64,000 nucleotides of DNA from Bacteriovorax sp. BAL6_X (GTDB lineage Bacteria > Bdellovibrionota > Bacteriovoracia > Bacteriovoracales > Bacteriovoracaceae), in NCBI RefSeq assembly GCF_000443995.1, contig NZ_AUMC01000006.1, positions 558,001 to 622,000 of the forward strand, in the 5' to 3' direction. How positions within the stretch are numbered: position 1 is the stretch's first letter; each line of letters opens with the position of its first letter. Position numbers and translations under genes: made by a program. This document shows, piece by piece, positions 23,673-32,405 of the stretch. The notes beneath the pieces are model-generated. The model saw nothing but the letters and a program-made list of their open reading frames with translations. It was not told the DNA's origin and did no database searches.

Positions 23673-24547
23673 TGAGATTGGTTTTAATTGCACTACTTCT
23701 ACTGTGTGTATCTTGCTCTCTACCGCCAAAGAGAGGGGGCAGTGAAGAAGAGATTAGTTATAATAGAGTTTTAGATTTAAAAAAGTCACAACGATTAAAT
23801 ATTTCTACAGCCTTTGCTCAAATATACAAAATAGAAAATCCTGATAGCGCTCGCCTAGAAGAAATTGATTATCTTATATGTGAAAATCAGCAAAGCACCA
23901 GAAAAATATATTATCAAAATAATTACCTATGCTGGTCGGAACTTTCAAGGAAATATCCTAATTATAGGACCTCAGATGTAAAAAGGCACTTAGATGAAAA
24001 TAGAGGAAAAAGAAATCCTAAGAAAAGAATTGGTTTATATGAATTTTCATTTGGACAATCCTTTCTAAGAAGTAGTTCATACAAAGCTATAAGTATCAGT
24101 GATAAAACCCAGCATTATTCTCTTTTCTACACTTCACATGAAAATTCTAAATACTCTCATGCCTTATTGATTGGGCTATCTTTTTTAAAAACTAAAAAAT
24201 TAAAAATTAATCAAGAATACGACTTACAACAGAATGTACTATCATATGGGTATTCATTTAGAGCGCAATTTTTAGAATCTAAACTGAATGCGAATGTTGA
24301 AATTTCACCGACATTAGTATCAAACTTTATATCTAAGGAGGAGTCCGATAAATCTACAACAAAAGTAGGTGGGCTAATCAAAGTTTCTGTCGATTATTTA
24401 TTATATAAAGCAGATTACTCTATCTTTAATCCGTATTACTATTTAACCTTTGGGGTTTCACACTACCAAAACCCAGGTTTTGATCTCGATGGTGTTGGCT
24501 TTAAAGGCGGAGGTGATACAAATTGGTTTATTGGTATTAAGCTCTGA
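23672..24547 (+). CDS. Lipoprotein, possible outer-membrane barrel (291 aa)
   Basis: The ATG at 23672 overlaps the recombinase stop. Signal peptide with lipobox-like LCVSC, so Cys16-17 would be lipidated. The C-terminal two thirds alternate polar and hydrophobic residues with aromatic ends (HYSLFYTSHE, ALLIGLSFLKT, NWFIGIKL), as in outer-membrane beta-strands. Third gene of the recombinase operon. Function unknown. Confidence 0.55.
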   Translation: MRLVLIALLLLCVSCSLPPKRGGSEEEISYNRVLDLKKSQRLNISTAFAQIYKIENPDSARLEEIDYLICENQQSTRKIYYQNNYLCWSELSRKYPNYRTSDVKRHLDENRGKRNPKKRIGLYEFSFGQSFLRSSSYKAISISDKTQHYSLFYTSHENSKYSHALLIGLSFLKTKKLKINQEYDLQQNVLSYGYSFRAQFLESKLNANVEISPTLVSNFISKEESDKSTTKVGGLIKVSVDYLLYKADYSIFNPYYYLTFGVSHYQNPGFDLDGVGFKGGGDTNWFIGIKL

Positions 24548-24549
24548 CT

Positions 24550-24741
24550 TTAGCGCTGCTTGAAGAAATGTGACTTTAGGTAAGCGACATCTTCCTCAGT
24601 TAAAACTGTATTTCTCTTATATCCTTTACAAAGTGATCTACTGTCATTTAGGTCCTTTAATACATCGAGGAGAGTGTGTATCCAGAAATGGGATATACTT
24701 AGAATATTGGCAGCTTTTTCCGCTTTAGTTTTTATCGGGGC
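24550..24741 (-). pseudogene. Fragment of an HTH-type gene
   Basis: A 63-codon minus-strand frame lacks a start codon and is preceded in frame by TAG. It reads KAANILSISHFWIHTLL then LTEEDVAYLKSHF. The first part has the pattern of an excisionase/MerR-like helix-turn-helix. I interpret it as a 3' remnant of a DNA-binding protein gene, a possible scar of a mobile element. Confidence 0.35.
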
Positions 24742-24902
24742 CTAGCCTCTCTAGTTACATTACTTAAAGACAATAAGGTATTCCAGATATTTAGCTTGGT
24801 AACTTTAAAGCAAGCTAAAGTACTCTTTCTGATAATATGAATTGATACACTAGAACTCCAAATGAGGTTAAGATTAAATTATTGTTTTCTTAAGGGGGAG
24901 TT
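24742..24902. other. Intergenic stretch with one stem
   Basis: No ORF. TTAGCTTG (24791-24798) and CAAGCTAA (24811-24818) form an 8-bp stem with a 12-base loop and no U-tract. The ribosome site AGGGGGAG at 24893-24900 serves the next gene. Confidence 0.4.
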
Positions 24903-25679
24903 TTGAATCATACAAAATTACTTGTATTTGTTGCGATTATTATCTTTGGTTTTAGCTCATGTTCAAATCCATCTCGTAGGCCGCTTGAAGTTTTAGATCA
25001 TGAAAGACTTATTAATGTAACTGCTTGTCGATCTTTTTCTATTGATTACTTTAGAATGTTGGCCAATGTGAAATTTCAGTATTCTCAAGTCCCTGTAGCA
25101 AAATACCCTGAGCTTAAAAATAACCCGGCCTATTTATATTATAGTACCTTGGATGCTGATAAATTGTATGCAAAGTACAAGCAAAACCTCAAATCAAAAA
25201 CAAAAAGGGATGAGACTTATAGTTTCGCTTATAAGCTAAGTGATTACCCTGCTTGGAAGGGCTATGAGCATAAACGAAACTTCTATAATAACGTGAATAC
25301 AAATGAGATTGTTAACAGCTTCAAGAAAGTTGACCAAAAAGCAAATAAGAAGAAAATTGCGTATGCCAAAAAAATCCTAGAGCTAGAGCTTTCTTTTAGC
25401 GTTGCTGATGAAGTTCTAAAAAGAATGACTGATAAGATTCCAAAATACGAAACAAAAACTTTTATGAAGATTAACTTCTCTAGCATGATGAAGGTTTCGA
25501 GAGAGATTTCGTTACCTTATTACTTTCTTGTCATCAAAAGTATGAAAGATAAAGACATAGAGAAAATTATCAAAATTTATGAAGGCCCAGAGTTTAAACT
25601 CTACAAGAAGGTCTTAATTGATACGATTATAACTGACATGGAAGAATATAAGAAAAAGGAACAAAGAAATGAAGTCTAA
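24903..25679 (+). CDS. Putative lipoprotein (258 aa)
   Basis: TTG start directly after a strong AGGGGGAG site. The signal peptide ends FSSCSNPS, a lipobox. The mature protein is Lys/Tyr-rich and largely helical; no domain recognised. The last 11 bases overlap the next lipoprotein gene, so they form an operon. Confidence 0.55.
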   Translation: MNHTKLLVFVAIIIFGFSSCSNPSRRPLEVLDHERLINVTACRSFSIDYFRMLANVKFQYSQVPVAKYPELKNNPAYLYYSTLDADKLYAKYKQNLKSKTKRDETYSFAYKLSDYPAWKGYEHKRNFYNNVNTNEIVNSFKKVDQKANKKKIAYAKKILELELSFSVADEVLKRMTDKIPKYETKTFMKINFSSMMKVSREISLPYYFLVIKSMKDKDIEKIIKIYEGPEFKLYKKVLIDTIITDMEEYKKKEQRNEV

Positions 25680-26229
25680 GCTGCTACTTTTCATCATATT
25701 ATTTTCATCACTGTCTTGTGCTACAAAAAAGCTCAGTGCTGAAAATGAGGCCATCTATAAACGCGATAAGAGTCGCTATGCAAAGGTTTTGGTCATCCCA
25801 CGCTATTATAATGCTAAAGCTGATGGACACCGTAGCAACAGGCCACTAGGTATTTCACTAGGACTTAACCCAGTGGAACTTAATGATTTTGAAATTTGTA
25901 GCTTAAAAAGCTGTAAAAATAGAAAGGTGAGTAGAAGGCTTAAGATCACAATTGAAACATATCAAGAAGCCGGTCCAGCTTCATTTCTATCAGCTATGAC
26001 TCTAACAGTTATTCCGGCCAAGGAAACCACATGGCTTAGGGCCACAACAATCGTAGAAGATGCCAAAGGCAATGAAATTGAGCGTTTCAGTGTTGCCGAC
26101 GGACTCGAAACTTACTATCAACTTTTCTTCGCCTTCGCTATGCCTTTCCAAACCAATCCCTCAGGAGAGATTGTGAATGATCTGATTGAGCGAAGCCTAC
26201 AGGTTGCTTATGATAAGAAACTTATTTAA
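25669..26229 (+). CDS. Putative lipoprotein (186 aa)
   Basis: Signal peptide with SSLSCATKK lipobox. The mature part is beta-rich; no family named. It overlaps both neighbours (11 bases upstream, 20 downstream from the ATG of the next gene), a tight three-gene operon. Confidence 0.58.
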   Translation: MKSKLLLFIILFSSLSCATKKLSAENEAIYKRDKSRYAKVLVIPRYYNAKADGHRSNRPLGISLGLNPVELNDFEICSLKSCKNRKVSRRLKITIETYQEAGPASFLSAMTLTVIPAKETTWLRATTIVEDAKGNEIERFSVADGLETYYQLFFAFAMPFQTNPSGEIVNDLIERSLQVAYDKKLI

Positions 26230-26773
26230 GGGGGGCGCGGGTAAGAAAAAGAATTTCTTCTTCAGTTTTATTGGATTATTAATATTTGCTGCAGCTGCAG
26301 GTCCTGGCACATTTATGGTAACGCAAGCAATAATTAGCGAGAGAAGCTTTGTCGCAAAATTAGTTTATATTTTCTTTGCAGTCGCATTTAATTTATGGAT
26401 TAACCTTTCTTCTGTCATATTTGCTTTATTTGTTCTCTTCTTATTTTGCAAGTTATTAGAACGTATTGATGTTAGTTTTAAAGACACCGAAATTTACTAT
26501 CAATTAGTTTTTGCTCTTTTCCCATGTGTCTCTATGGGCCTAAATATGTACTTCGCAAAAAAACTATATTATGTGACGCTCCTATCATATGGAACTCTTT
26601 TATTAATCCTTTCGTATCATTACTTAACAAAGAAAATTGAATTTAAGCCTATTCGTGTTTTTCTTGTTTCAACGATTTGGTTATTTATTGGAACGCTCAT
26701 ATCAGTATCTAGTATTCTTCTTGTCGCGGTAAATTCTGTACCTGCTATTAAGCTTTGGGATTACTTTAATTAA
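26210..26773 (+). CDS. Hypothetical membrane protein (187 aa)
   Basis: The ATG at 26210 is preferred; a TTG at 26186 is possible. Five hydrophobic segments. Codons 8-12 contain the GGGGCGCGGGTA repeat (26232-26243) that recurs on both sides of the next intergenic region, so its N-terminus (FKGGAGKKK) may have been altered by that repeat. Confidence 0.5.
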   Translation: MIRNLFKGGAGKKKNFFFSFIGLLIFAAAAGPGTFMVTQAIISERSFVAKLVYIFFAVAFNLWINLSSVIFALFVLFLFCKLLERIDVSFKDTEIYYQLVFALFPCVSMGLNMYFAKKLYYVTLLSYGTLLLILSYHYLTKKIEFKPIRVFLVSTIWLFIGTLISVSSILLVAVNSVPAIKLWDYFN

Positions 26774-26996
26774 AAGTAAAAGGGGGCGCTAAAAGGGGGC
26801 GCGGGTACCAATAGAGATTTCCAATACTTAGCACTAGATTTTGGTAAGTTTTCCCGATTTTCTTCTATAAAAGGGCAAAGACACTGTTAGAAGTTCGACT
26901 TTTTTCCATTTTTTGGTCATTTCTTGAGAAATAAACAATAATATCCATAATAAACGTCAGATAAGTTTTCGATATCTCGATCCGTACCCGCGCCCC
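26232..26996. repeat. Three copies of GGGGCGCGGGTA
   Basis: Direct copies lie at 26232-26243 and 26796-26807 and an inverted copy at 26985-26996. A partial GGGGGCGC is at 26782-26789. This GC-rich word stands out against the AT-rich background. The second and third copies face each other and enclose 177 bp without an ORF. Confidence 0.6.
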
Positions 26997-27002
26997 TTAG
27001 AA

Positions 27003-27728
27003 TTATGTTAGGGGCTTAAACCTTACTTCATCGAGTACCTTGTTTAACTCTCCGATAATGAAGTCTTGATTTAACGTACTTTCAAAAAGGATATAATCCT
27101 TAGGCTTAAACTCTACTTTATTGTTAATCTTAACTTCTTTGGTCTCCACAGCGCCGCCTTCGTATGACATTTTCTTTACTTTAAAAGTAAAGTCGAGTGA
27201 AAGGTGATTATCAACACATGACATCCCCAGATTCATGGTCTGAATACTTGTCCAGTCTTTGATGTCAGGTGGAGTGATTTTTGCCTGAATCATTCCGGCC
27301 TTATTTTTAAGTGGCTTAAATTTGAATTTTAGAAAATTTTCAAAAATTTCAATGAAGCTTAGAATATTCTTATTTGGAAGGATATCAAGCAGTAGATGGC
27401 CACATTCAAAGGGAGAGTCAAGATCGCCACAGACAACATAAAGGGAAGTGGCCTTCTCTGTAATAAGGCAATTTTCAGCTAGCTTGAAGCTAAAACTTGT
27501 CTGCTCACCATTTGCTTCAACTGTTTCAATAACTTTAAAAGCGGACTCATCCTTGGCCTTAAATTTCTTTATATTGACTTCACAGAGATGGATACCAATT
27601 TTTGATAGGTCAGCTTCTCCATGAGTCTTAATCGTAAGCTCTCCGTTTATCTGGTCGCCCTGGGGCCAGCTTTCGCCAGCAATCTCTAAATTCAACTCTA
27701 ATGGTTTTAAGAAGAATGTTCCTCTCAT
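27003..27728 (-). CDS. Hypothetical protein, possible arrestin/Spo0M-like fold
   Basis: 241 aa, no signal peptide, so cytoplasmic. The opening (LELNLEIAGESWPQGDQING-like) and the alternating hydrophobic pattern with INGELTIKTHG and KIGIHLCEV resemble the beta-sandwich start of Spo0M/arrestin-like proteins. The match is by eye and weak. Lone gene on the minus strand. Confidence 0.4.
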   Translation of the reverse strand: MRGTFFLKPLELNLEIAGESWPQGDQINGELTIKTHGEADLSKIGIHLCEVNIKKFKAKDESAFKVIETVEANGEQTSFSFKLAENCLITEKATSLYVVCGDLDSPFECGHLLLDILPNKNILSFIEIFENFLKFKFKPLKNKAGMIQAKITPPDIKDWTSIQTMNLGMSCVDNHLSLDFTFKVKKMSYEGGAVETKEVKINNKVEFKPKDYILFESTLNQDFIIGELNKVLDEVRFKPLT

Positions 27729-27885
27729 AATATATGCCTTTTCTTAATTTAGGTTAAAAATATTATTCTACTTCAAATACGAGGTGCATGCCACCTCGAT
27801 ACATTTTTTATATCCAACTAAGTTTGTTGTAAACTTTGATGTGAATAGTTATAGTAAGATTGAATTTATCAGGGTGGTGCTTAGT

Positions 27886-28320
27886 ATGAATATAAAAAGA
27901 ATAAATAATGAAAACTTTGAATCTGTTGTATCTAGTGAAAGAGGTGTTTTCGTCATCAAGTTTTATTCTGATACTTGTGGCCCATGTAAAACAATGGCAC
28001 CTGTCTTTGAGGCCTTAAATGAAAATAATCCAGAAGTGAATGTTTATGAAGTAAATACCATGGAGAGTCCTGAGATTGCGCAAAACTTTGGTGTTCGTGG
28101 CGTTCCTTACACTGCCATTTGTGAAAACCGAGAAGTTCTTTATGACTTCACAGGCCTTACGCCCCTAGGAAAAATTCAATACGTGATAAACAATATCAAT
28201 GATTCACACTTTCGCTTAACAGGTGAATTTAAAGAACCGGAGACAAAGAAGAGCTACTTCTTTGAAGCAATCGTCATTATTTTGCTAGTGGCCTTTGCTT
28301 TAGCTATCTTTTTTGCATAG
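27886..28320 (+). CDS. Membrane-anchored thioredoxin-like protein
   Basis: From the ATG at 27886 the product has 144 aa. The thioredoxin fold has FYSDTCGPCKTMAP with active-site Cys31 and Cys34, and the cis-proline block GVRGVPYT. After about residue 105 a linker leads to a single C-terminal membrane segment (122-143). With no N-terminal signal peptide the thioredoxin domain should face the cytoplasm, tail-anchored to the membrane. Confidence 0.82.
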   Translation: MNIKRINNENFESVVSSERGVFVIKFYSDTCGPCKTMAPVFEALNENNPEVNVYEVNTMESPEIAQNFGVRGVPYTAICENREVLYDFTGLTPLGKIQYVINNINDSHFRLTGEFKEPETKKSYFFEAIVIILLVAFALAIFFA

Positions 28321-28392
28321 GACATTTTGTAAAGAGAATATAAACTTTTCATTAAGTTTACTAAGCATTGAGAAATTTGCTACTTATTGCTT

Positions 28393-28851
28393 ATGAAAAC
28401 AATTATTTTCACCTTTTTCTCCATCCTTTTGGCCACGCATTCGTTTGCTGCAAATAATTGTACTGATCTAGCTGATGACTGTGCGTACTACAGTTGTATC
28501 GAAAAAGAGCGAGTATGTGGAAAGCGTGGATATCCTTTGGCCTTTGGGAAAAAATATTGCAATAAATTCGATTCAAGAATAGAGAAGTTTTCTGAAGATG
28601 GTAAGAAATGGGTTGAAAATGTTAAGGCCTGTTTAATTTCAGGGATGAATGAAATTTCTTCTGAAACCACTTGTCGAGACTTTAAGAAAACGGCCATCTC
28701 CCACCACGTTCCTTGTTATCTGAGTGCAGGCTACTGTGAGCTTAGCAAAGAGGACAAGAAGCAAGTGATAAGAATCGTCAGAGCATCGGCTTGGAGACTT
28801 GATATCATTCTTGCTGGCTACCAAGTCATTTCAAGCTGTTTAAATGATTAA
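28393..28851 (+). CDS. Secreted Cys-rich protein (152 aa)
   Basis: ATG at 28393, signal peptide ending SFAAN. Twelve cysteines over 130 residues (NNCTDLADDC, YYSC, VCGKRG, KYC, KAC, TTC, PCY, YC, SSC), so several disulfides are likely. The block HHVPCYLSAGYCELS is well ordered. No family name is certain. Confidence 0.6.
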   Translation: MKTIIFTFFSILLATHSFAANNCTDLADDCAYYSCIEKERVCGKRGYPLAFGKKYCNKFDSRIEKFSEDGKKWVENVKACLISGMNEISSETTCRDFKKTAISHHVPCYLSAGYCELSKEDKKQVIRIVRASAWRLDIILAGYQVISSCLND

Positions 28852-28881
28852 TAATTGCTCTTTTAAGCTCTTTTGCCTTGA

Positions 28882-29190
28882 TTTCTTGTTCAACCATATG
28901 AATACAAGACTTACAGTAATGGTAGATTTGCTTGGAAGAGTTCATCCATTGGTATTATTGAACAAACAAAAATTTTAAAAATCAAAAAGAATTCTCGGGG
29001 CGAATCTGCTGGTAGACTGCTTGGTGAATTTCAGATGACAGCTGATGGACCCACAAAAAAGACTGATGAAATTCTGACAATTGGTTATCCTGGTGATCTA
29101 ATAATAGGAACTCAGTACTTTCAAATAATCTTAAATGGTGGAGTTCCTGATAAAAAATGGATGAAATTCACTATCATTAGGAGAGTGTTT
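28882..29190 (+). pseudogene. Possible gene remnant without start codon
   Basis: A frame open from 28882 just after a TGA gives QPYEYKTYSNGRFAWK and GDLIIGTQYFQIILNGG, protein-like sequence, but has no start codon before an ATG at 29035 and runs into the start of the next gene. It may be an internal fragment of a lost secreted-protein gene, or chance. The rest of this 340-bp gap shows nothing else. Confidence 0.25.
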
Positions 29191-29191
29191 C

Positions 29192-29986
29192 ATGAAAATT
29201 ATGCAATTTTCTATAGTTACAATTTCATTACTATTTTCGATGCGTATCGTAGCACAAGACAGTTGTTCAAGTGTAAACGAGGTAACACAGGAACAATTTG
29301 ATTGCTCAATTGAGATCCTTAAAAACACAGCAAGTAACACGAAACTTTCCCAAGTAAAGGCGCTTAATCTTTGCCGAGAATATTCACTAGATATTGAAAA
29401 TATAATGTGTGGGGTAGATCTATCGCCACGAGATATTAAAGCGGGTATTGAATTATGCTTAAATTACACACATGATCAACTAGAGTGCGGGAAAGACCTG
29501 AATAAAAAAGTTTCAAATTTAAATATCAAAGAAGCTGTAAGCTACTGCACAAGCGAGCGCCAAGAAGATATTAATTGTTCATTAGATTTATCTGATAATA
29601 ACTCAATGTGGATACCTAATTCATTTAAAGATAATTTAGCAACCTGTAAGAAGTATTCAGGTGAAACTATTGAATGTGCAGTTACGACGAGCTCACTTCT
29701 TTCGACTTACGGTTTTAATTACAATCTAATGTTGTGTCATGAGTATGATTATGAAACAGTGAAGTGTGTCGGAAATATCTCTAACGAATCATCATTTGGA
29801 AAACTTATTACTCAATTTTTTGATACTGCAGCTCTTTGTAAATCACAAGGTGAGAAAGTTACCCGCTGTGCAGTTAAATATGCTGAAGATAATTCTTCAG
29901 TAACAGATTTAGTTAGTACAACAAGACTAAAAGAGAATCTGAAGAAAGGGTTTGTTCAATGCAATATGGTTACTCAGATTTTATGA
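29192..29986 (+). CDS. Secreted protein with six C-x9-C type repeats
   Basis: 264 aa, with a signal peptide ending RIVAQ. The mature part is built of repeats in which two cysteines are separated by nine residues (CLNYTHDQLEC, CTSERQEDINC, CKKYSGETIEC, CHEYDYETVKC, CKSQGEKVTRC; the first, CREYSLDIENIMC, has eleven). This spacing resembles helical hairpin repeats held by disulfides. Function unknown. Its TGA is overlapped by the ATG of the CPBP protease gene. Confidence 0.65.
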   Translation: MKIMQFSIVTISLLFSMRIVAQDSCSSVNEVTQEQFDCSIEILKNTASNTKLSQVKALNLCREYSLDIENIMCGVDLSPRDIKAGIELCLNYTHDQLECGKDLNKKVSNLNIKEAVSYCTSERQEDINCSLDLSDNNSMWIPNSFKDNLATCKKYSGETIECAVTTSSLLSTYGFNYNLMLCHEYDYETVKCVGNISNESSFGKLITQFFDTAALCKSQGEKVTRCAVKYAEDNSSVTDLVSTTRLKENLKKGFVQCNMVTQIL

Positions 29987-30858
29987 TTAAAGATAAGAAG
30001 CTATTTAAATTTTTGTTAATTACTTTTATAAGTGGTTTTCTGTGTCAGGGATTTTTTCTTTATTACAAGAATAGTTTATTCCTAATTATTGCGATGTGGA
30101 CTCCTGCGATTGGCCTACTGGGACTTGGTGAAGAAGCTAAAGACGTTATTAAAAATCTAAGAGTTTTTTCTTTTAAATATATGGCACTCACGCCTATCGT
30201 TGCACTGACGCCATACATCCTGTCACAGCTAAGTTTTTATATGCTTGATCTAGGGGCATGGAATAGCGAAAGCTTTGTTTTGAGTCCCGACTTTTCCAAA
30301 ATAGCTGAGATTAAAAAGATTGGTTTAATGCTAGGGACAGGTGAGCAGTCATATTCATTCCTTGCTTTGAATCTATTTATAACAATTCTAATTGGAACTA
30401 TTCCAACAACAATTATGGCCACTCTTGGAGAAGAGATTGGATGGAGAGGGTATTTACAAGATACTTTAACTACTAAGTACGGCTTTTTAAAGGGAACGCT
30501 TCTTGTTGGATTGATTTGGGCATATTGGCATATTCCTGCAAACTTAGGAGGTGTAAATGGTGCAGAGAACGTTTTTCTGACAACCTTTATTACTTTCCCT
30601 TTAATTATTATTTTTATGAGCTTTGCCCTGGGGTGGTTTAAAATAAAGTCTAATTCAATTTGGGTTTGTGCTGTTTTACACGGAATAAACAATACGGTCT
30701 CAGGTATTTATCTAATAAGGCCATTTAATCCAAAAACTGGTGAGTACATTGAAATGATATTTAGCATTTTGGTTGGGCTAACATTTATAGTTATAACAAT
30801 TATGCAAAATAAGAAGTCAAGCAAACAACATAAGCAAGGCCAAAGAGTTCAGTTATAG
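29983..30858 (+). CDS. CPBP-family intramembrane metalloprotease
   Basis: The ATG at 29983 overlaps the previous stop (ATGA). About 291 aa with seven or more membrane segments. The family motifs are complete: GEEIGWRGYL (EExxxR), AYWHIP (second His) and HGINN (HxxxN). CPBP/CAAX-type proteases cleave within membranes and include bacteriocin self-immunity proteins. The overlap with a secreted Cys-repeat protein suggests the two act together. Confidence 0.85.
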   Translation: MIKDKKLFKFLLITFISGFLCQGFFLYYKNSLFLIIAMWTPAIGLLGLGEEAKDVIKNLRVFSFKYMALTPIVALTPYILSQLSFYMLDLGAWNSESFVLSPDFSKIAEIKKIGLMLGTGEQSYSFLALNLFITILIGTIPTTIMATLGEEIGWRGYLQDTLTTKYGFLKGTLLVGLIWAYWHIPANLGGVNGAENVFLTTFITFPLIIIFMSFALGWFKIKSNSIWVCAVLHGINNTVSGIYLIRPFNPKTGEYIEMIFSILVGLTFIVITIMQNKKSSKQHKQGQRVQL

Positions 30859-31102
30859 AGATTCTGCGGTAAGGGTTGTTGTATTCAATACTGTTTTTAA
30901 GAGAGTTAGATATTTAAATTTAGTAAGACTGGCCGGTAAAAGGCCGGTAACTTTTTAGCGAAAATCCCGAACCAAAGACCATGAAAGGGGAAAATAATTC
31001 ACCCAATATAATATCAGTTATATGGGGTGAGGCTATATTCTAAGTTATCATAATGATTATAACCCCAATTATAGCCATCTACACCTAGGCAATATTTGAC
31101 AT
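30859..31102. other. Intergenic stretch with structured sequence
   Basis: Tandem GGCCGGTAA words (30931-30939, 30942-30950) are followed by CTTTTT and might act as a weak terminator for the CPBP gene. GGCTATA (31031-31037) pairs with TATAGCC (31070-31076) around further pairing segments. No ORF is seen. A structured RNA is possible but unsupported. Confidence 0.35.
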
Positions 31103-31127
31103 AAAAAACGCGACAACTTGGTCGCGT
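31103..31127 (-). terminator. Intrinsic terminator for leftward genes
   Basis: Read on the minus strand, ACGCGAC pairs with GTCGCGT around a 6-base loop and is followed by TTTTTT. It lies 50 bp after the stop of the gene ending at 31178. Confidence 0.8.
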
Positions 31128-31177
31128 AATTTATTTGAAGCTCTTAGAATCGATTTTAGAACGTCACTTTTTTTGTA

Positions 31178-31747
31178 TTATTTCAAACGACAGAAATTTG
31201 TTAGTTGATATAACTTCTCACATGCTCTGGCCGCTGAGAAACAATCTGACATATCACGTGAGATAAACATCTGTGATCCACATGAAACTTGGCCTAGGTC
31301 TTCAACGTAGATTTCGTGTGTTTTTTCTTCAACTAAACGGCCTTTGAAATATGCGCTCATTTTAATGATATTTTTACCCGTGTGTAGCACAGGCTTTTTT
31401 CGCAAGTTTTTCTGCCAAAGATTCAGTGATTTTTTCGTACGCTGACTAGTCATATCGTAACGGAGAGTTTTTGACTTTTTTCTGCCTTTTTCATCTGTGT
31501 AAGACACTATGATTTTATCGGCCTCTAAACTTTGGCCCACAATGAAGTCTTCAAATCTTACGGGATATAGATGACGCGTTTTACATCCGAAGGCTTTTAC
31601 GGCCTGATTTGAGCCGTTGTCACACTTGATGCCAACACCACCAATTAAAGTGGCCGCTTCATAGGTATTTTGATTCGTATTTTCGAAATTAAGTGCGTAT
31701 GAGTAACAGCTAAAAATTGCAGCAATAAGAGCTAGCGAATATTTCAT
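31178..31747 (-). CDS. Secreted hypothetical protein (189 aa)
   Basis: The ATG at 31747 has AAGGA before it and opens a signal peptide ending SYALN; an earlier ATG upstream is not needed. The mature part has seven cysteines and basic patches (GRKKSKTLRY). No family. Ends at a strong terminator. The gene upstream on the same strand is 76 bp away. Confidence 0.6.
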   Translation of the reverse strand: MKYSLALIAAIFSCYSYALNFENTNQNTYEAATLIGGVGIKCDNGSNQAVKAFGCKTRHLYPVRFEDFIVGQSLEADKIIVSYTDEKGRKKSKTLRYDMTSQRTKKSLNLWQKNLRKKPVLHTGKNIIKMSAYFKGRLVEEKTHEIYVEDLGQVSCGSQMFISRDMSDCFSAARACEKLYQLTNFCRLK

Positions 31748-31823
31748 GAAAAATCCTTCTTTTATAAAATAATAAGTAAGCAAAAATTATTTCATAAAAG
31801 AAGGGGATTTTTCAATTACTATT

Positions 31824-32327
31824 TTAGACACCAATGACGATATCATCGTCACCAGGTACTTGATTCACTTCAAAGCATTCAACACGATATAGGTGATCGT
31901 TTGACTCTCCTACTGATTTTCTATTTATAGCGCGATCATAATGACGTGGACTATAAAGAACACGGGCAGAGATTGGCCATGTGGCCTCTGCGATTCCATA
32001 TCCACGGTCATCAGTTTCGACTACTGACCATTTTAAGTATCCATTGCCACCAATGATGACGTTAGAAAAAAGCGCGCGGCCATTACCATAATCCATTAGC
32101 ATTTTAAGATCTGGCCCAGTGATATTATTGTACTGTTCATGAAATACTGAGTTAATCAGGCGTCCAGCATATGCACGATATGAAACGGGATTGACCTTCT
32201 TTTCAAAGATGTCCACTTGGCATCGAAATGCGATGTGATTAGTCGTTCCAAAGTCAACGGTTGCTGCGATTGTTGATAATGCTGAAATAAGCGTTAATGC
32301 AATAGAGATTTTAGCTAAAATCTTCAT
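31824..32327 (-). CDS. Secreted hypothetical protein (167 aa)
   Basis: Signal peptide to about residue 22 (STIAATV), with a GGGGGACAA ribosome site. Beta-rich mature domain with two cysteines near the ends (FRCQV, VECFEV) that may pair. No family recognised. Second of three leftward genes for exported proteins. Confidence 0.6.
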   Translation of the reverse strand: MKILAKISIALTLISALSTIAATVDFGTTNHIAFRCQVDIFEKKVNPVSYRAYAGRLINSVFHEQYNNITGPDLKMLMDYGNGRALFSNVIIGGNGYLKWSVVETDDRGYGIAEATWPISARVLYSPRHYDRAINRKSVGESNDHLYRVECFEVNQVPGDDDIVIGV

Positions 32328-32405
32328 TTGTCCCCCAACTGTAAATAATATTTAACAATTATTATGCAATTGGAGGCGAAGTTCATAGTTAAGAAAACTT
32401 AATAT

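Noticed and set aside
29035-29301. ORF with ATG at 29035 as a complete gene
   Set aside because: It overlaps the start and signal peptide of the following Cys-repeat protein and the protein-like part begins well before the ATG, so at most it is a remnant.
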